From Siphonodentalium dalli (Eukaryota > Mollusca > Scaphopoda > Gadilida > Siphonodentaliidae), in NCBI GenBank assembly GCA_032622095.1, contig CP136061.1, positions 121,162,754 through 121,226,753 on the forward strand: a stretch of 64,000 nucleotides of DNA, written 5' to 3'. This document shows, one piece after another, positions 33,590 to 44,384 of this stretch (its first letter is position 1; each line of letters starts with the position of its first letter). Both the position numbers and the translations under genes were made by a program. The notes under the pieces are model-generated. The model saw nothing but the letters and a program-made list of their open reading frames with translations. It ran no database searches and was not told the origin of the DNA.

Positions 33590-34335
33590 CTAATATATAT
33601 TTTGGGACTTCTGTTTGTCTGTTTGTCTGTTAGCTATGGCCGGGAAAACTGTCGGGCGGATTTAGCCCAAACTTGCTATCTAAGGGTAAAATGCCGCGGG
33701 AATGGTCATCGGACCGCTTTTGAGAACGTCAGACCATTCCTTCTCCATCCACCCTGTCACCGCAATGGGAATTCATGGGTTAATCGCGTGATAGTTAAAG
33801 AGCGTTCGTATCCGCAGTGTCGTTGATAAAGAGCGTCTATGTGTCCAGACATGAGCGTGTTGTGTCTGTGTCCAGATAAGAGCGTGTTGTGTGATTCTTA
33901 TGTGTTCGTACTTAGGGGTTCCTAGGAATGGGGGAGATGTTCATCGGGTCAGTTTTTCCGCCCGAGGTGACCTTCACCTTGAAACGGGTACTCACAAATG
34001 GACTTCTGTTTGTTTGTTTGTCTGTTAGCTATGACCGGGAAAACTGCTGGACGGATTTCGACGAAATTTGATACCTCAGGATAATTTTGTCCGGGGAGTG
34101 TTTTGGATGGGTCAAATCGTTACCCCGACCTTACCTTGACCTTCAAAATGGTCAATTCAAGGTCAAATCGGGTAAAACTAACGGATTTCGACGAAATTTG
34201 ATACCTACGGGTATTTTGTCCGGGGAGTGTTTTGGACGGGTCAAATAGTGAATCCGACCTGACCTTGACCTTCAAAATGGTCAATTCAAGGTCAAAGCCC
34301 GGACGAAGTCGGGTCACCTGCTATTATATATTATA
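33590..34335 (+). repeat. Dispersed repeat R (copy 2) with downstream TGACCTTGACCTTC units
   Basis: Bases 33590-34010 repeat 14180-14660 (CTATGGCCGGGAAAACTG, two TAAAGAGCG boxes 31 bp apart at 33796/33827, ACCTTGAAACGGGTAC). Then two units of about 120 bp follow, each with GGATTTCGACGAAATTTGAT, TTTTGTCCGGGGAGTGTTTT and GACCTTGACCTTCAAAATGG...TTCAAGGTCAAA. Confidence 0.85.
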
Positions 34336-34469
34336 TATTTAAACTAACGTATAGTATCGCAACAGGGTGCTGTACTAGTAGAACAATGCATTTCAGTATA
34401 AAAATACGTATATATTGGGAAGCAAAATACATCATACCGTGGCCAATTATGTAACATTCGTGAGGTGCA

Positions 34470-35240
34470 CCCATGGGTATGCTGCTATGAGGAAAATTAG
34501 TAACTTAGAGCAACTTTTCCATACAAAATGTGCCATAAATCCTACCAACCATGCATGAGACGGATTACGATGCGTGCATGCATGATGGATATTATATTGA
34601 CGATTACGATTCTTGGCGTGCATTGCTTGTGGCAGGATGTATATAATACCGTAGATTTGGTTGTCAAGGTTTATAGAATTATACCAACCTTTGAAGTCTA
34701 TGAAATTGAATCTGAAATACTTTCGAGTCAGACAGAAGTACATGTCTAAAAATCAATTTAATTATCAATGGTTATAAGGCTAAAGGCGGGCAGCGAAGTC
34801 TTAAATGTCTTGCAATTTTACGTGACCTACAGTAATGCCCTAATTAATCGACCTCTTAACCACAGCAGAATTATGGGTAACTTTTCAGGATTTAGTCGGA
34901 AATATGGCTTGTTCCAATTCATCGGAAAGCTCTCGGCGAGAGCTTTCCTATGAATGGCAACAAGCCATATTTCCGACTAAATCCTGAAAAGTTACCCATA
35001 ATTCTGCTGTGGTTAAGAGGTCGATTAATTAGAGCATTACTGTATACAGATTGATTGTGTTATCATTCTAAATATTCTCAATATACAGCTGGTTATGACA
35101 CGTGGCAGAGGTACAAACATGGCTTCTCTATTCGCATTTTAGAGTAGGTGGCTGCTTATTTCAGGGAAGGGGAAATCGTACGAGAAGCTGCATGTATCTA
35201 TAATGTGGATTCCATATCCATATCTGCACCGATACCTTTT
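34470..35240 (-). repeat. Inverted duplicate B (partner 29115-29590)
   Basis: Reverse-complement relationship to 29115-29590, lengthened by the hairpin element at 34830-35042 and by a short unmatched piece near 34560-34640. Confidence 0.85.
34830..35042. mobile_element. 213 bp hairpin MITE in a TA site, copy 2
   Basis: Same length and sequence family as 17392-17604; TA at 34828-34829 and 35043-35044. The two arms pair along nearly the whole length. The inverted duplicate at 29115-29590 has the corresponding uninserted TA, which proves the boundary by comparison. Confidence 0.95.
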
Positions 35241-35706
35241 ATTATAAATAATAAAACCCCAGTGTTTATCTGTGTGTGTATCTGTATGTTTATCTGTAAC
35301 GAGTTTAGCGCGTTAAAAAATATATCACCATAATGTCCGATTGCACCTAAATGTTTACAATATCCTTCGAATATGACATGGAAAATTTCAGGCCAATCTG
35401 TTCAAGACGACCTATATATAACAAGTTTCCCAGTTTATCAAGTCGATGTTTTACTGATATGTGACGAATGTGGTTTCAGCGGTGTCCGTGCCAAAGCTCA
35501 ATTCCGGACAAACTCCGCGCACTGTTTGCCGACTTTCTTCAAACATTATCAGCGGTGCGGCGGTGACGATATGTTCTTGTAATCATGTTTGTCACCCGTC
35601 ATGTTGGACCTCAGGCGACTTACAGAGGCATAAATGAGCAATACAGAGCGCTCCTTATATGCTTAGACGATGTGTAGGGCAATTGGTACACATATGTTCA
35701 AATGAC
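35241..35706. other. Intergenic DNA, no gene seen
   Basis: ATGTTTGTCACCCGTCAT (about 35585) recurs near 38360. Nothing else recognised. Confidence 0.35.
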
Positions 35707-36091
35707 CATTGATTGATTGATTGATTTATTTATTTTTGATATAAAGACATACACGTATATTGTTTTAACAGGTTACAAATATAATAAATTACAAGCAAAT
35801 AAAAAGGAGTTTTTAACATAATTTCAGTTGTTAGGCTATATAAAAAATCGCAAATTTTGAAACAAAAATGAGGCTGTAAAGAAGTCAAAGTGAATACCAA
35901 TGGTATGATGGCTGAAATTTAGACAAAAATCGTAGAGTAGATGTACGGCTAGATATCGGGGATGGCACAAAAAGCACTCGACGGCTTAATTCCATTGTGG
36001 TCCCCTGATATGCTACCGGCCACGAGGCAGATAATATAGTTACCACAAAATTCTCCATTTTGATACTAAAAAATAATGGTAATGACATCAA
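35707..36091 (-). mobile_element. Possible truncated retroelement tail with (ATCA)n end
   Basis: A minus-strand frame (36091 to 35885) ends 'TSTLRFLSKFQPSYHWYSL'-stop, and about 160 bases later the strand ends in (ATCA)n (35710-35728). Short microsatellite tails are common at 3' ends of CR1/L2-type LINEs. Family not established. Confidence 0.3.
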
Positions 36092-36539
36092 TGTTAATAT
36101 ATTAATATTTTACATTGATAAAGCCATCATCAATGTGGATAAAATAATTTATCATCATAAGTGCTACATTTACAAGTAATCTTATGATTGTGAATATGTT
36201 TATTTTAAAAGAAATGATCTTTTCACCGACCAGGTGGATGAGACGCCTGGCAGATCCATTTAACATAACAAGTCTGACACTCGTCTCATTCACCGGGTCT
36301 ATGAATACTGACCGATATAATATTATATTAATATTAGTGCTGCTGCAAGAGGTGCCTGTGGGATCTGTGTCGGTTCGGTGACTTTGTAAATGATGGATAC
36401 GCACCACTGCATATACGCACCACTGCCATGTATGGCCGGTTTTGGACTGGTCTGTCCATGACCGAAAGATGGAAACCCGAAATACAGGCAGCAGTAACAA
36501 TATATGCAGAGATGAGTAATTGATTGGCAAAATTTTGGT
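36092..36539. other. Open on both strands, no recognised gene
   Basis: A 146-codon minus-strand frame (36102-36542) has no motif I recognise and overlaps a plus-strand frame. Treated as chance. Confidence 0.3.
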
Positions 36540-38022
36540 CACAGTTTCAATTCAGTAGTACAGAAAGGGATCTTCCTCTCGGTCCTTCAGTTTAGATAAG
36601 AGATGTTTTTTTTATGCAAAATTTCCGGTACTTGATGTCAATGGGTATATGTACAGTTTTGTCAAGTCTATTCCAGAGTCTTATTCCTGTGTAGAAAAAA
36701 GACTTTTTCCCATAACAACTTACATGAGGGAGGATGAATTTCAGTTTACCTGACCGGGTTTCAGATTGATCAGCCTCATTGTCCGAAACATTTATATCCC
36801 CTTCTTTATTTTATCGTTTGAAATGTTCATTAAAATATACTGGGGCTTGCTTATCTGAGATCTTCATAACCATTGTCAATTTCCTAAAGTTAACTCTTTC
36901 ACATACCGGCAGCCAATCTACTTTTAGACATTACGAATAGCCAATATGTGTCCTACAATTTAGATCTAAAATGTATCTTACTAGCCTATTCTGGGTTGCT
37001 TGTAATCGGATCTTTGTTCTCTGCGTTAGACTATAGTGTACCAAAAGCTTGAACTATAGTCAAAATGACATTGAATGAGGGCCAAGGATAGAGTTCTTTT
37101 GCAGTATTGGTTCAGGCAAGATGCCTTTCTGTACAAGAATTTCAACTTAGAGTTTGCCTTCTGCAACATGTGTGCTGCCATTAGCTCACCATTAAGATGG
37201 TGGTCTAAAAGGGCCCCGAGATATGTTACGGAGTCACTGGGTCTGATGCTCACGCCATCACAGCAAACACTCAGCTGGGATTTATTTTTCAATTTATGTG
37301 GTGATCCGAAAAGAATTGATTCTGTTTTTCCCAGGTGTAAAGATAGTTTATTATCCACCAGCCAAGCGCTCAGTTTGCTCAGTTCTACGCTGAGAGTTTG
37401 TTCAATGATGTGCACAGAAATATCTTCAAAATCGGATAATGTACCATTTACATCAACAGCTTGGGATCTCCCATTCAGGTAGCTGTGAAACCAAAGAAGT
37501 GCGCTTTCATCCAAACCGATAACCTTAAGTTTTTTGCAATAAAATTTCATGATCCACTGTATCAAAAGCCTTTTGAAGGTCTATCAGGACCATACCTGTA
37601 AGGTTACCCTTGTCCATCTCACTACGAATTTTATCTGTGAGGTATAACAGACATGTGTCTGTTGAAAACCCTGACTTAAAACCAGATTGGTAGCCATATA
37701 ATAAATTTTGTTTTTGTAAATATTCCTCAAGTTGTTTGTATACAATTCTTTCTATTATTTTTGAGGCTAAATTAAGTACGGAGACAGGTCTGTAATTTCC
37801 AGGCTGTGTCTTCTCCCCCTTCTTATAGATTGGTACGACCCTAGCTCTTTTGAGCTCTTCTGGGACATGCTCATTGTGAATAGAAAGATTCACTATGTGG
37901 GTGAGTGGAGATGTTAAAACAGCAGCACTATCCTTCAAAAACCTTGCCGGTATCCCATCGGGGCCCGTGGCTTTGGATGAGCACAGACTTTCTAGTATCT
38001 TATGATAGGGGAATATCATGGT
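36540..38022 (-). pseudogene. LINE reverse transcriptase, 5' truncated, frameshifted, catalytic core deleted
   Basis: The frame from 38019 to 37525 gives the fingers and start of the palm: 'KATGPDGIPARFLKD', 'ARVVPIYKKGEKTQPGNYRP', 'SKIIERIVYKQLEEYL', 'GYQSGFKSGFSTDTCLLYL', and motif A 'MVLIDLQKAFDTVDHEIL' with the first catalytic aspartate. A frameshift near 37555 moves to the frame 37565-37026, which continues 'ESALLWFHSYLNGRSQAVDV'. After 'SDFEDIS' (about 37415) the sequence jumps to 'IEQTLSVELSKLSAWLVDNK', so the PQG box and the YADD catalytic box are missing. It continues to 'HFDYSSSFWYTIV'-stop. Further down (37025-36540) the decayed C-terminal domain is readable ('YGKKSFFYTGIRLWNRL'). 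No endonuclease is present. It cannot encode an active enzyme. Jockey/CR1-like group. Confidence 0.92.
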
Positions 38023-38029
38023 CAGAGGA

Positions 38030-38345
38030 ATATCATGTGATTGGCACCTTTGACCTCATATACTTAAAGTTGGAGTAATACATTGCATGATCAATAATGA
38101 GCGTTTATCATCAGATCAGAAGTAATGCGATAAAATAGAAATGCGACGGGATAGGTGCCGTTGACCTCAAATGACTTAACGGGGCATTAATAATTAGCAA
38201 TAAAGAGCCTTTTTATCACCTTAATGGATAGATCGTAACTTTATCAGGCGAGTGTCGTGCAACAGGCGCTGATTACCTCAGGTGACTAATGATGATTTTA
38301 AATTATTTGAAGGGACACTAATAATTTATTACTTCTTCACACGAT
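38030..38345 (+). repeat. Diverged tandem repeat, about 113 bp x 3
   Basis: Units start near 38043, 38156 and 38270 with GG(C/T)(A/G)CC.TTGACCTCA, followed by 'ATGACTTAA', 'AATAATTAGCAATAAAGAGC' or variants. Confidence 0.6.
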
Positions 38346-39399
38346 TTACCTGAATGTCATGTTTGTCACCCGTCATTTTTGACGGACAACCCCTGGAAGT
38401 ATAACATATGTTGATACTGGCTTTGGTGTCTCAAGTGAGGTATATAGGGTAAAAAATGTTTGCGTTGTGGATTGTTTTGTCAATGTGTTGCCATTGAGAT
38501 AATCTAGAGTGAATGTCATATCAAATGTGTCAGATATGTTGAAGTATATAATATCATTATTTGACGTGTATAATTAGCTCACAACCAGTTACGTTGTATC
38601 CTATATAGGATAATACAAAGACGATTTTTCTCCAATGCCGATGAACAAACTCATAATCAACTTGTCATGCATGGAAACGTAAATATTTAATTTGCACAAG
38701 CACATCAATGCCATATATATAGAGCTTCAAACAATTCTATAGTCTTTAATTCGGTATGATAGTTATCGGATCCATATAAATAAAATACCCCTGTTAAATT
38801 GGTTTGGGTTTGCTGTTAAGGTTGTATCGTTGTTTCGGACACAAGGTCATGCGCACATACATCGCGACGTTGTCAGTATAAACGGGTGGAGGAAAGAGCG
38901 CCCATGCATATGGTTAATTTCACAGGGAAATTACTCCACTTCACGTCGGAGCCATCGATTCCAGGAAAGCAAAGTAGTCACAATACACTAACAATGTTAC
39001 CTTCCTTGTGCCTGGATCAGAAATACGCGCATATCGAACCACACCATATTGCTGGACGACTCGCGTTGGCCTAATGCGCCGTGCGTCTTACCAAAATGAG
39101 CCACCGGGGCCCAAACTACCATATATATGTGATGTTTGTAGTCCGGCTATCATATATATCGATTTCTCAATGTGCTAAATTTAACAACCGACCTCATAAT
39201 CCTAAGGAAATAGCTTACAGAAAGTACAGTCAACCATATACGTATACTGTTCTCAAACATTTTTTTCTGGTGGAAAATTTGAGTGTTTATAGTTGTATAG
39301 TACAACTGTTTTTATTTCCAGTGATACTAAGAGCACTTTATCGTGACAAACCAATGAGAATAGTTTTTGGGTAAATTTTTGTCAAGGTTTTCCCTGAAA
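38346..39399. other. Intergenic DNA, no gene seen
   Basis: Nothing recognised beyond the ATGTTTGTCACCCGTCAT repeat near 38358. Confidence 0.3.
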
Positions 39400-39715
39400 G
39401 CAGGCCGAAATTAAAGGCCCTCTTAATTTTCGAACCTCCAGAACACATATATAATATGTATGCCATATTATATACCATTTGAAAGAGGAAGCTCAAAACA
39501 TTGTATTGTCAAATTATCTGGTGTAATAAACTGTGAACATGTTGTCCTTTATGAGTTACCGACGTGTGTTGTGCTTAAGTTTCGTCTGGTTTTGTTGTGC
39601 AAAGTGTATTATTTTCAACGGAGGGGGAATAACTCTATATTTTAAAGATAGAGTTATTCCCCTTCCATTGAAAATAGATTTTAGTTTGAATTCTGGGAGC
39701 CAAAGGGGGGGGGGG
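39400..39715 (+). repeat. Dispersed repeat with internal hairpin (copy 1)
   Basis: Landmarks: GAGGAAGCTCAAAACATTGT, GTGTAATAAACTGTGAACAT, and a hairpin TTTTCAACGGAGGGGGAATA / complement ending GAAAATA around 39613-39676, then a G-run. The inverted copy is 52630-52925. Confidence 0.85.
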
Positions 39716-40363
39716 GGTGTAAAATGTTATGATTTCAGTCTATTTCTCTGTGGTCATCTTCGGAGACACAGATATCTCAAAGGGTGATGCATTATAGTAT
39801 TTCATTCATATTTTATGGCATAGATTGTTATTAAAACCGTATATCAAGGCACTATAACAAAAATAATCGGTGACTCGAAAATAAAGTGGGCCATTAAGTA
39901 GAATAAATTCTGTTTTATGAACTTCACCACTTTTACATGATTTCAACATGATATAAATTCCCCTTCGAACAAGCAACGTGGTATCGCCATATCCTTTCAG
40001 TTTAACATAAAATAGGTCATGTTGCAGTTCGATTTCGACATTTTCGGAAAAGTCCACAACATTCCGATTTTTAGGAGGTATAGTGTTAATGTTTGACGCA
40101 TTGTTGCAGTATGGCTACTCGCATGCATGACGTGATTGTTTCGTATTGTCTTATCGGATAATAACACGGGAAGTCTTCAAACTATAATACTGTTGATCCA
40201 ATGATTTGAAGGGCATGAAGATTGAATCCGCATGAAGAGTTTTGGCCAATTTGGGGCAAGTATTCAAAAGTTCCGGTCAGTAACTTCCGGAATTATGTTA
40301 AAATAAAAAGGGATTCCCCTCCAGTTCTTATTTTATCGTGACCGTACATATTCCCTGGTATTA
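39716..40363. other. Intergenic DNA, no gene seen
   Basis: Nothing recognised. Confidence 0.3.
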
Positions 40364-40441
40364 TTATATATGCCAAACATATACTAACAAGAAAACCATA
40401 GTCAGAAATGGTAACGCCCTCACGATCATATTATTAGCCAT
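40364..40441 (-). CDS. Duplicated signal-peptide module (copy 2)
   Basis: The minus strand encodes MANNMIVRALPFLTMVFL and then diverges (LVYVWHI-stop). The first 18 residues match 23524 at all but two positions and at matching DNA, while the sequence after 'VFL' is unrelated. That is what one sees when only a first exon, or part of one, was duplicated. A 25-residue peptide on its own is unlikely to be the product; it may be an exon remnant. Confidence 0.35.
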   Translation of the reverse strand: MANNMIVRALPFLTMVFLLVYVWHI

Positions 40442-40797
40442 ATATACAATATAACAACTTTGATGTGGTGATTGTGAAAAATCTGTATATAGGTAACGCC
40501 TATGTAGTTGATTATAAGTGATATTTTGTTCTAATTTCATTTGAAATGGTGATGAAATAGCATGCAGAATAATAATCGGGCAAAAATTTGCAATCCTCGT
40601 AACATGGTTAAAATACGAGCACGTTTCTAATCACATTTAGTATCCAATTACGCAAATACCGAGTATGTTTTAATCACATTTAGTCCACAACCTCCTGTGA
40701 CAGGGTCAGATATACTTGCCAATATACACCCTAGGAGGGCGTAATGATGATCTAAGAATGGCCTCAGGTAATGCACTCCTGATATGACCTCTTATAA
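40442..40797. other. Intergenic DNA, no gene seen
   Basis: GGGCGTAATGATGATC near 40736 resembles 25014-25035. No gene. Confidence 0.3.
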
Positions 40798-41150
40798 GGA
40801 TTAATTAAAATACATGTATGGTTCCATGAGGGTAAATTAAAATATGGTCACACCAGAGAGGGTTAATTGAAATATGGTCCGATGAGGGTAAATTTAAATA
40901 TGGTTACATCACGGTTAAAAAAAATATGTTCCCATGAGGGTTAATTAATATATCGTCCAATGAGGGTTAATAACAAATATGGTCCCATGATGGTTAATTA
41001 AAACTGTACCGTTATTGTTAATTAAAATATCGTCCCATGAGGGTTAATAAAAATAAGGACACATGGTGGGGGGGGGGGGGGGGGGGGTAATTGAAATATG
41101 GTCAAATTAAGGTCAATTAAAATATGGTAACGTGACTTAATTAAAGAATA
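40798..41150 (+). repeat. About 33 bp minisatellite (left part)
   Basis: Ten or so imperfect copies of GGTTAATTAAAATATGGTCC followed by (C/A)ATGAG. Includes a long G-run at about 41069-41087. It continues at 42195-42400 after the insertion of another array. Confidence 0.85.
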
Positions 41151-41279
41151 ACAAGCAGTCGCAGACAACGGTATCCCCCACCGAATTGTGCAGTTGGGGA
41201 AGTGCATTCTCAATAATGTTTGCGAACTCTAGTGCTAAACAAGAGATGGGATTTTGTCCAAAAAGCCTGGCTTGCGAAC

Positions 41280-42190
41280 TCATTTTAGGTACTGACATTT
41301 GTGGAAATTAGCCATGTGACGTAGTCCAAAAACTCCAATAACTCTGCTGAAAATATCCGGCCGGACCTGGTTTGCGAACTCGTTCTGGACACTGGCCATG
41401 TGAACTCATATACCAAAAATCTTTGAAATCCGTTGACATTTGTGGAAATGAGCCCTGTGACGTCGTCCATTTGCACACACAAAACTAAACAAAGTCCAAT
41501 AACTCTGCTGAAAATATCCGGCCGGACCTGGTTTGCGAACTCGTTCTAGATACTGGTCATGTGAACTCATAAACCAAAAATCTTTGAAATCCGTTGACAT
41601 TTGTGGAAATGAGCCCTGTGACGTCGTCCATTTGCACACACAAAAATGAACAAAGTCCAATAAGTCCACTTAAAATATCCGACCGGACCTGGTTTGCGAA
41701 CTCGTTCTAGATACTGGTAAGGTGAACTCATATACCAAATATCTTTGAAATCCGTTGAGATTTGTGGAAATGAGCCCTGTGACATCGTTTATCTGCTATT
41801 TTGGTAAATTCGACAAAAATAATAAACTAAGTCCAATAACTCCGGTAAAAATATCCGGCCGGACCTGGCTTGCGAACCCATTCTAGGTGATGGTCGGTGA
41901 ACTCATATACCAAATATCTTTGAAATCCGTTGAGATTTGTGGAAATGAGCACTGTGACGTCGTCTATTTTCTATTTGGTAAATTCGACAAAAATAATAAA
42001 CAAAGTCCAATAACTCCGGCAAAAAGATCCGGCCGGACCTGGCTTGCGAACACATTCTAGGTAATGATCAGGTGAACTCATATACCACAAATCTTTGAAA
42101 TCCGTTGACATTTGTTCAAGTTAACTCTTACAAATTCGGGACGGACGGACGGACGGAACCCATTCCTATATCCCCCGCAAATTTTTAATT
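41280..42190 (+). repeat. 161-176 bp tandem array ending in GGACGGACGGACGG
   Basis: Units begin TCCAATAACTC at about 41334, 41495, 41656, 41832 and 42006. Each contains ATATCCGGCCGGACCTGG (a GGCCGGCC-like palindrome), GCGAACTCGTTCTAG and ATCTTTGAAATCCGTTGA. The array ends with a GGAC run (about 42142-42158) and a short GGCGGGGGCATAAA end. It splits the 33 bp minisatellite. Confidence 0.9.
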
Positions 42191-42194
42191 TGGC

Positions 42195-42400
42195 GGGGGC
42201 ATAAATATATGGTCCCATTATGAGGGTTAATTAAAATTTAAATATTGTGTCATTAGTGTTGATTAAACTACGGTCCCACTGGGGTGAAATTCAATATAGT
42301 CCCATGAGGGTCAATTAAAATATGGTCGAATGGGGACTAATTATAATATGCCCCCTCCCCCATGAGGATCAATTAAAACATGGTCACAGGAAAGGGGGAG
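42195..42400 (+). repeat. About 33 bp minisatellite (right part)
   Basis: More copies of (T/C)AATTAAAATATGGTC(C/G) with C(C)ATGAGG, continuing the array at 40798-41150. Confidence 0.8.
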
Positions 42401-42889
42401 GGGGTGATTTCTGAACATTCTTCAATTCATATTATAGCATTCTGATATATCCTCGGTACACATAAATAAAAATGATGATTAGAATTAGGCCACATTGTAT
42501 GTTTAAACAACCATACAAAGAAATGAAAAGTCAATATTTACAACAGCACGAAGGAGTATAACGTGGGAATTGGTTAATAATTACCACCCCAATTCATTTA
42601 GAATATAACATGCCGATATTTGTCGCGTATAACTAAATGAAAAAGTTCACTAAACGATATTAAATAACATGTTAAACACCGATATAAACAAACCCCTCGG
42701 ATAATTCATGTTCGAATTAAATTTCATATACAATCGTCAAATACCCGTGCAGTATAATAGTAGATAGCATTCCGATTATGTCACGTGAAAATAAACGAAA
42801 GATGTTAAAATAACAATATAACAAATCAGGTTAAAGAACAATAGAAACACATAACGCGCAGCGCGCTAATGGTTAACGCGCGAATTCCC
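42401..42889. other. Intergenic DNA, no gene seen
   Basis: Nothing recognised. Confidence 0.3.
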
Positions 42890-43140
42890 GTTAAATTAAT
42901 CGCCTAAATCCCGTTAGAATTAATCGCCTTGCACTTCTTGGCATACGAATAACAAACCATGGGTCAATCAAGCATGTCTCGAGAGACGCCCGCTGCATGA
43001 AATAATAATGTAAATGACAATAAACGAAATTGAAATTCCCAACTACACCTTTTACCGGACTCGGGGTCGCAGTACAACTTTAAATGCGTCCTAAAAATCC
43101 CATTTCTATAAATAAAACCCCCATGCACCCATAGATTACC
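42890..43140 (-). promoter_or_regulatory. Duplicated upstream-like module (second copy)
   Basis: Shares ATTCCCGTTAA, AATAAACGAAA, CCCAACTACA, CGGGACTCGG-like text and TTCTATAAATAAAA with 44490-44780 and in part with 24785-24960. No coding region could be tied to it. The regulatory role is inference. Confidence 0.3.
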
Positions 43141-44070
43141 AAGAAACTGTAGCTGATATAACAACCGGAGGGCGAAACTACGCGAAAATAAAGTCATAGG
43201 CGTCTATATATAGCTATTATCTGGCCAAAGATTACACCGAGACTGCATGGGAGTATAGTCTCTCCTACTGTTCTCAACATTTGCGCACTTTTTATAATCG
43301 GATATTAGTATCACTGTGACGGACAGGAGATCCGATATTTTGATATATAGAAATGAAAAATGCGAAGGGGTGCAACGATATAAAAACAACTGAGCGTAGT
43401 TTGAGAATTGGCTCACGGACTATATGCAGATATATATTTACAAGTTGTGACGTTCGGTTAAGCCCCTGTCACACTCAGGGCGGCGCTCTTATTGCGCTGC
43501 AAAAGTATCAAAGCGCCCACCTAAACGCACTAAGGTCTCCAAGAACCGATTGGTGACGCAGTGGACACTGGCTACAACGGGCGAGGATCTCCATGGTCGC
43601 CCATAGGTGCCAGAGCGCCGCGCTTGTTTTATGCATGCACAAAACAAGCGCAGAGGCTCGGCGTTCTGACCAGGACGTAGTACTGTCGCCGTGACAGCGC
43701 AAAGCAAAGCGCCAAGCGAGCGACGTGAGCGTTATGTGGACGTAGAAAAAGATAATATTAGCTTCTCGTGGTCGCAGCAAGGAATTAATCTTGTCTTTTG
43801 CGACTACAGTAAGCTTAATCAAATTCTCACTACGTGCCTTTCCCGTCCTTAATACGCTCAATGAGGCTCTGTCCAAAACTTATTGCGCTCTTTCTGCGCT
43901 GTCAAGGGGTGTTATGTACTGGTTCCCGCTCATAGAACGTCCACATTGTGCTGCCACTGCGACTCTGGCGCTCGCTTTACACCCAAGCGTTATACATGGC
44001 GTTCTTCCGGCGTTTACAGCAGGTTTACAGTACGATCCCACTTCGAAATGCGGTCTGCTCACACCAACTG

Positions 44071-44290
44071 TTGTATTGCGTGTGTCTTTGGTAGGTATCT
44101 GTTATGTCTGAATTATATAGTTGTATTGCGTGTGTCTTTGGTAGGTATCTGTTATGTCTGAATTATATATTTGTATCGTGTGTGTCTTTGGTAGGTATCT
44201 GTTATGTCTAAATTATATAGTTGTATTGCGTGTGTCTTTGGTAGATATATGTTATGTCTGAATTATATAGTTGTATTGCGTGTGTCTTTG
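44071..44290 (+). repeat. 50 bp tandem repeat, 4.4 copies
   Basis: Unit starts TTGTATTGCGTGTGTCTTTG at 44071, 44121, 44171, 44221 and 44271, exact 50 bp spacing, with very few differences. Lies inside the GC-rich element. Confidence 0.97.
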
Positions 44291-44384
44291 CGATCAGGCT
44301 GGCGTTTGGTTTGAGTTGAAAAAGTATCAAAATACGAGTAACGCACAGTGGAAGCGCGGAAAATTGTCAGACATTTTCAATCTG

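Noticed and set aside
33575-33826. Plus-strand 83-codon frame with a signal-peptide-like start
   Set aside because: It lies almost wholly in dispersed repeat R; the other copy (14180-14660) does not keep the frame, so the apparent signal peptide comes from TTTGTCTGTTTGTCTG repeat text.
34120-34317. 65-codon minus-strand frame with an internal repeat (LELTILKVKVRS)
   Set aside because: Translation of the tandem TGACCTTGACCTTC repeat units.
37075-37482. 135-codon plus-strand frame
   Set aside because: Antisense shadow of the LINE reverse transcriptase on the minus strand.
43489-44161. Several overlapping 60-120 codon frames on both strands
   Set aside because: GC-rich terminal repeat of a transposon; no conserved motif, and frames exist on both strands because stops are rare in that composition.
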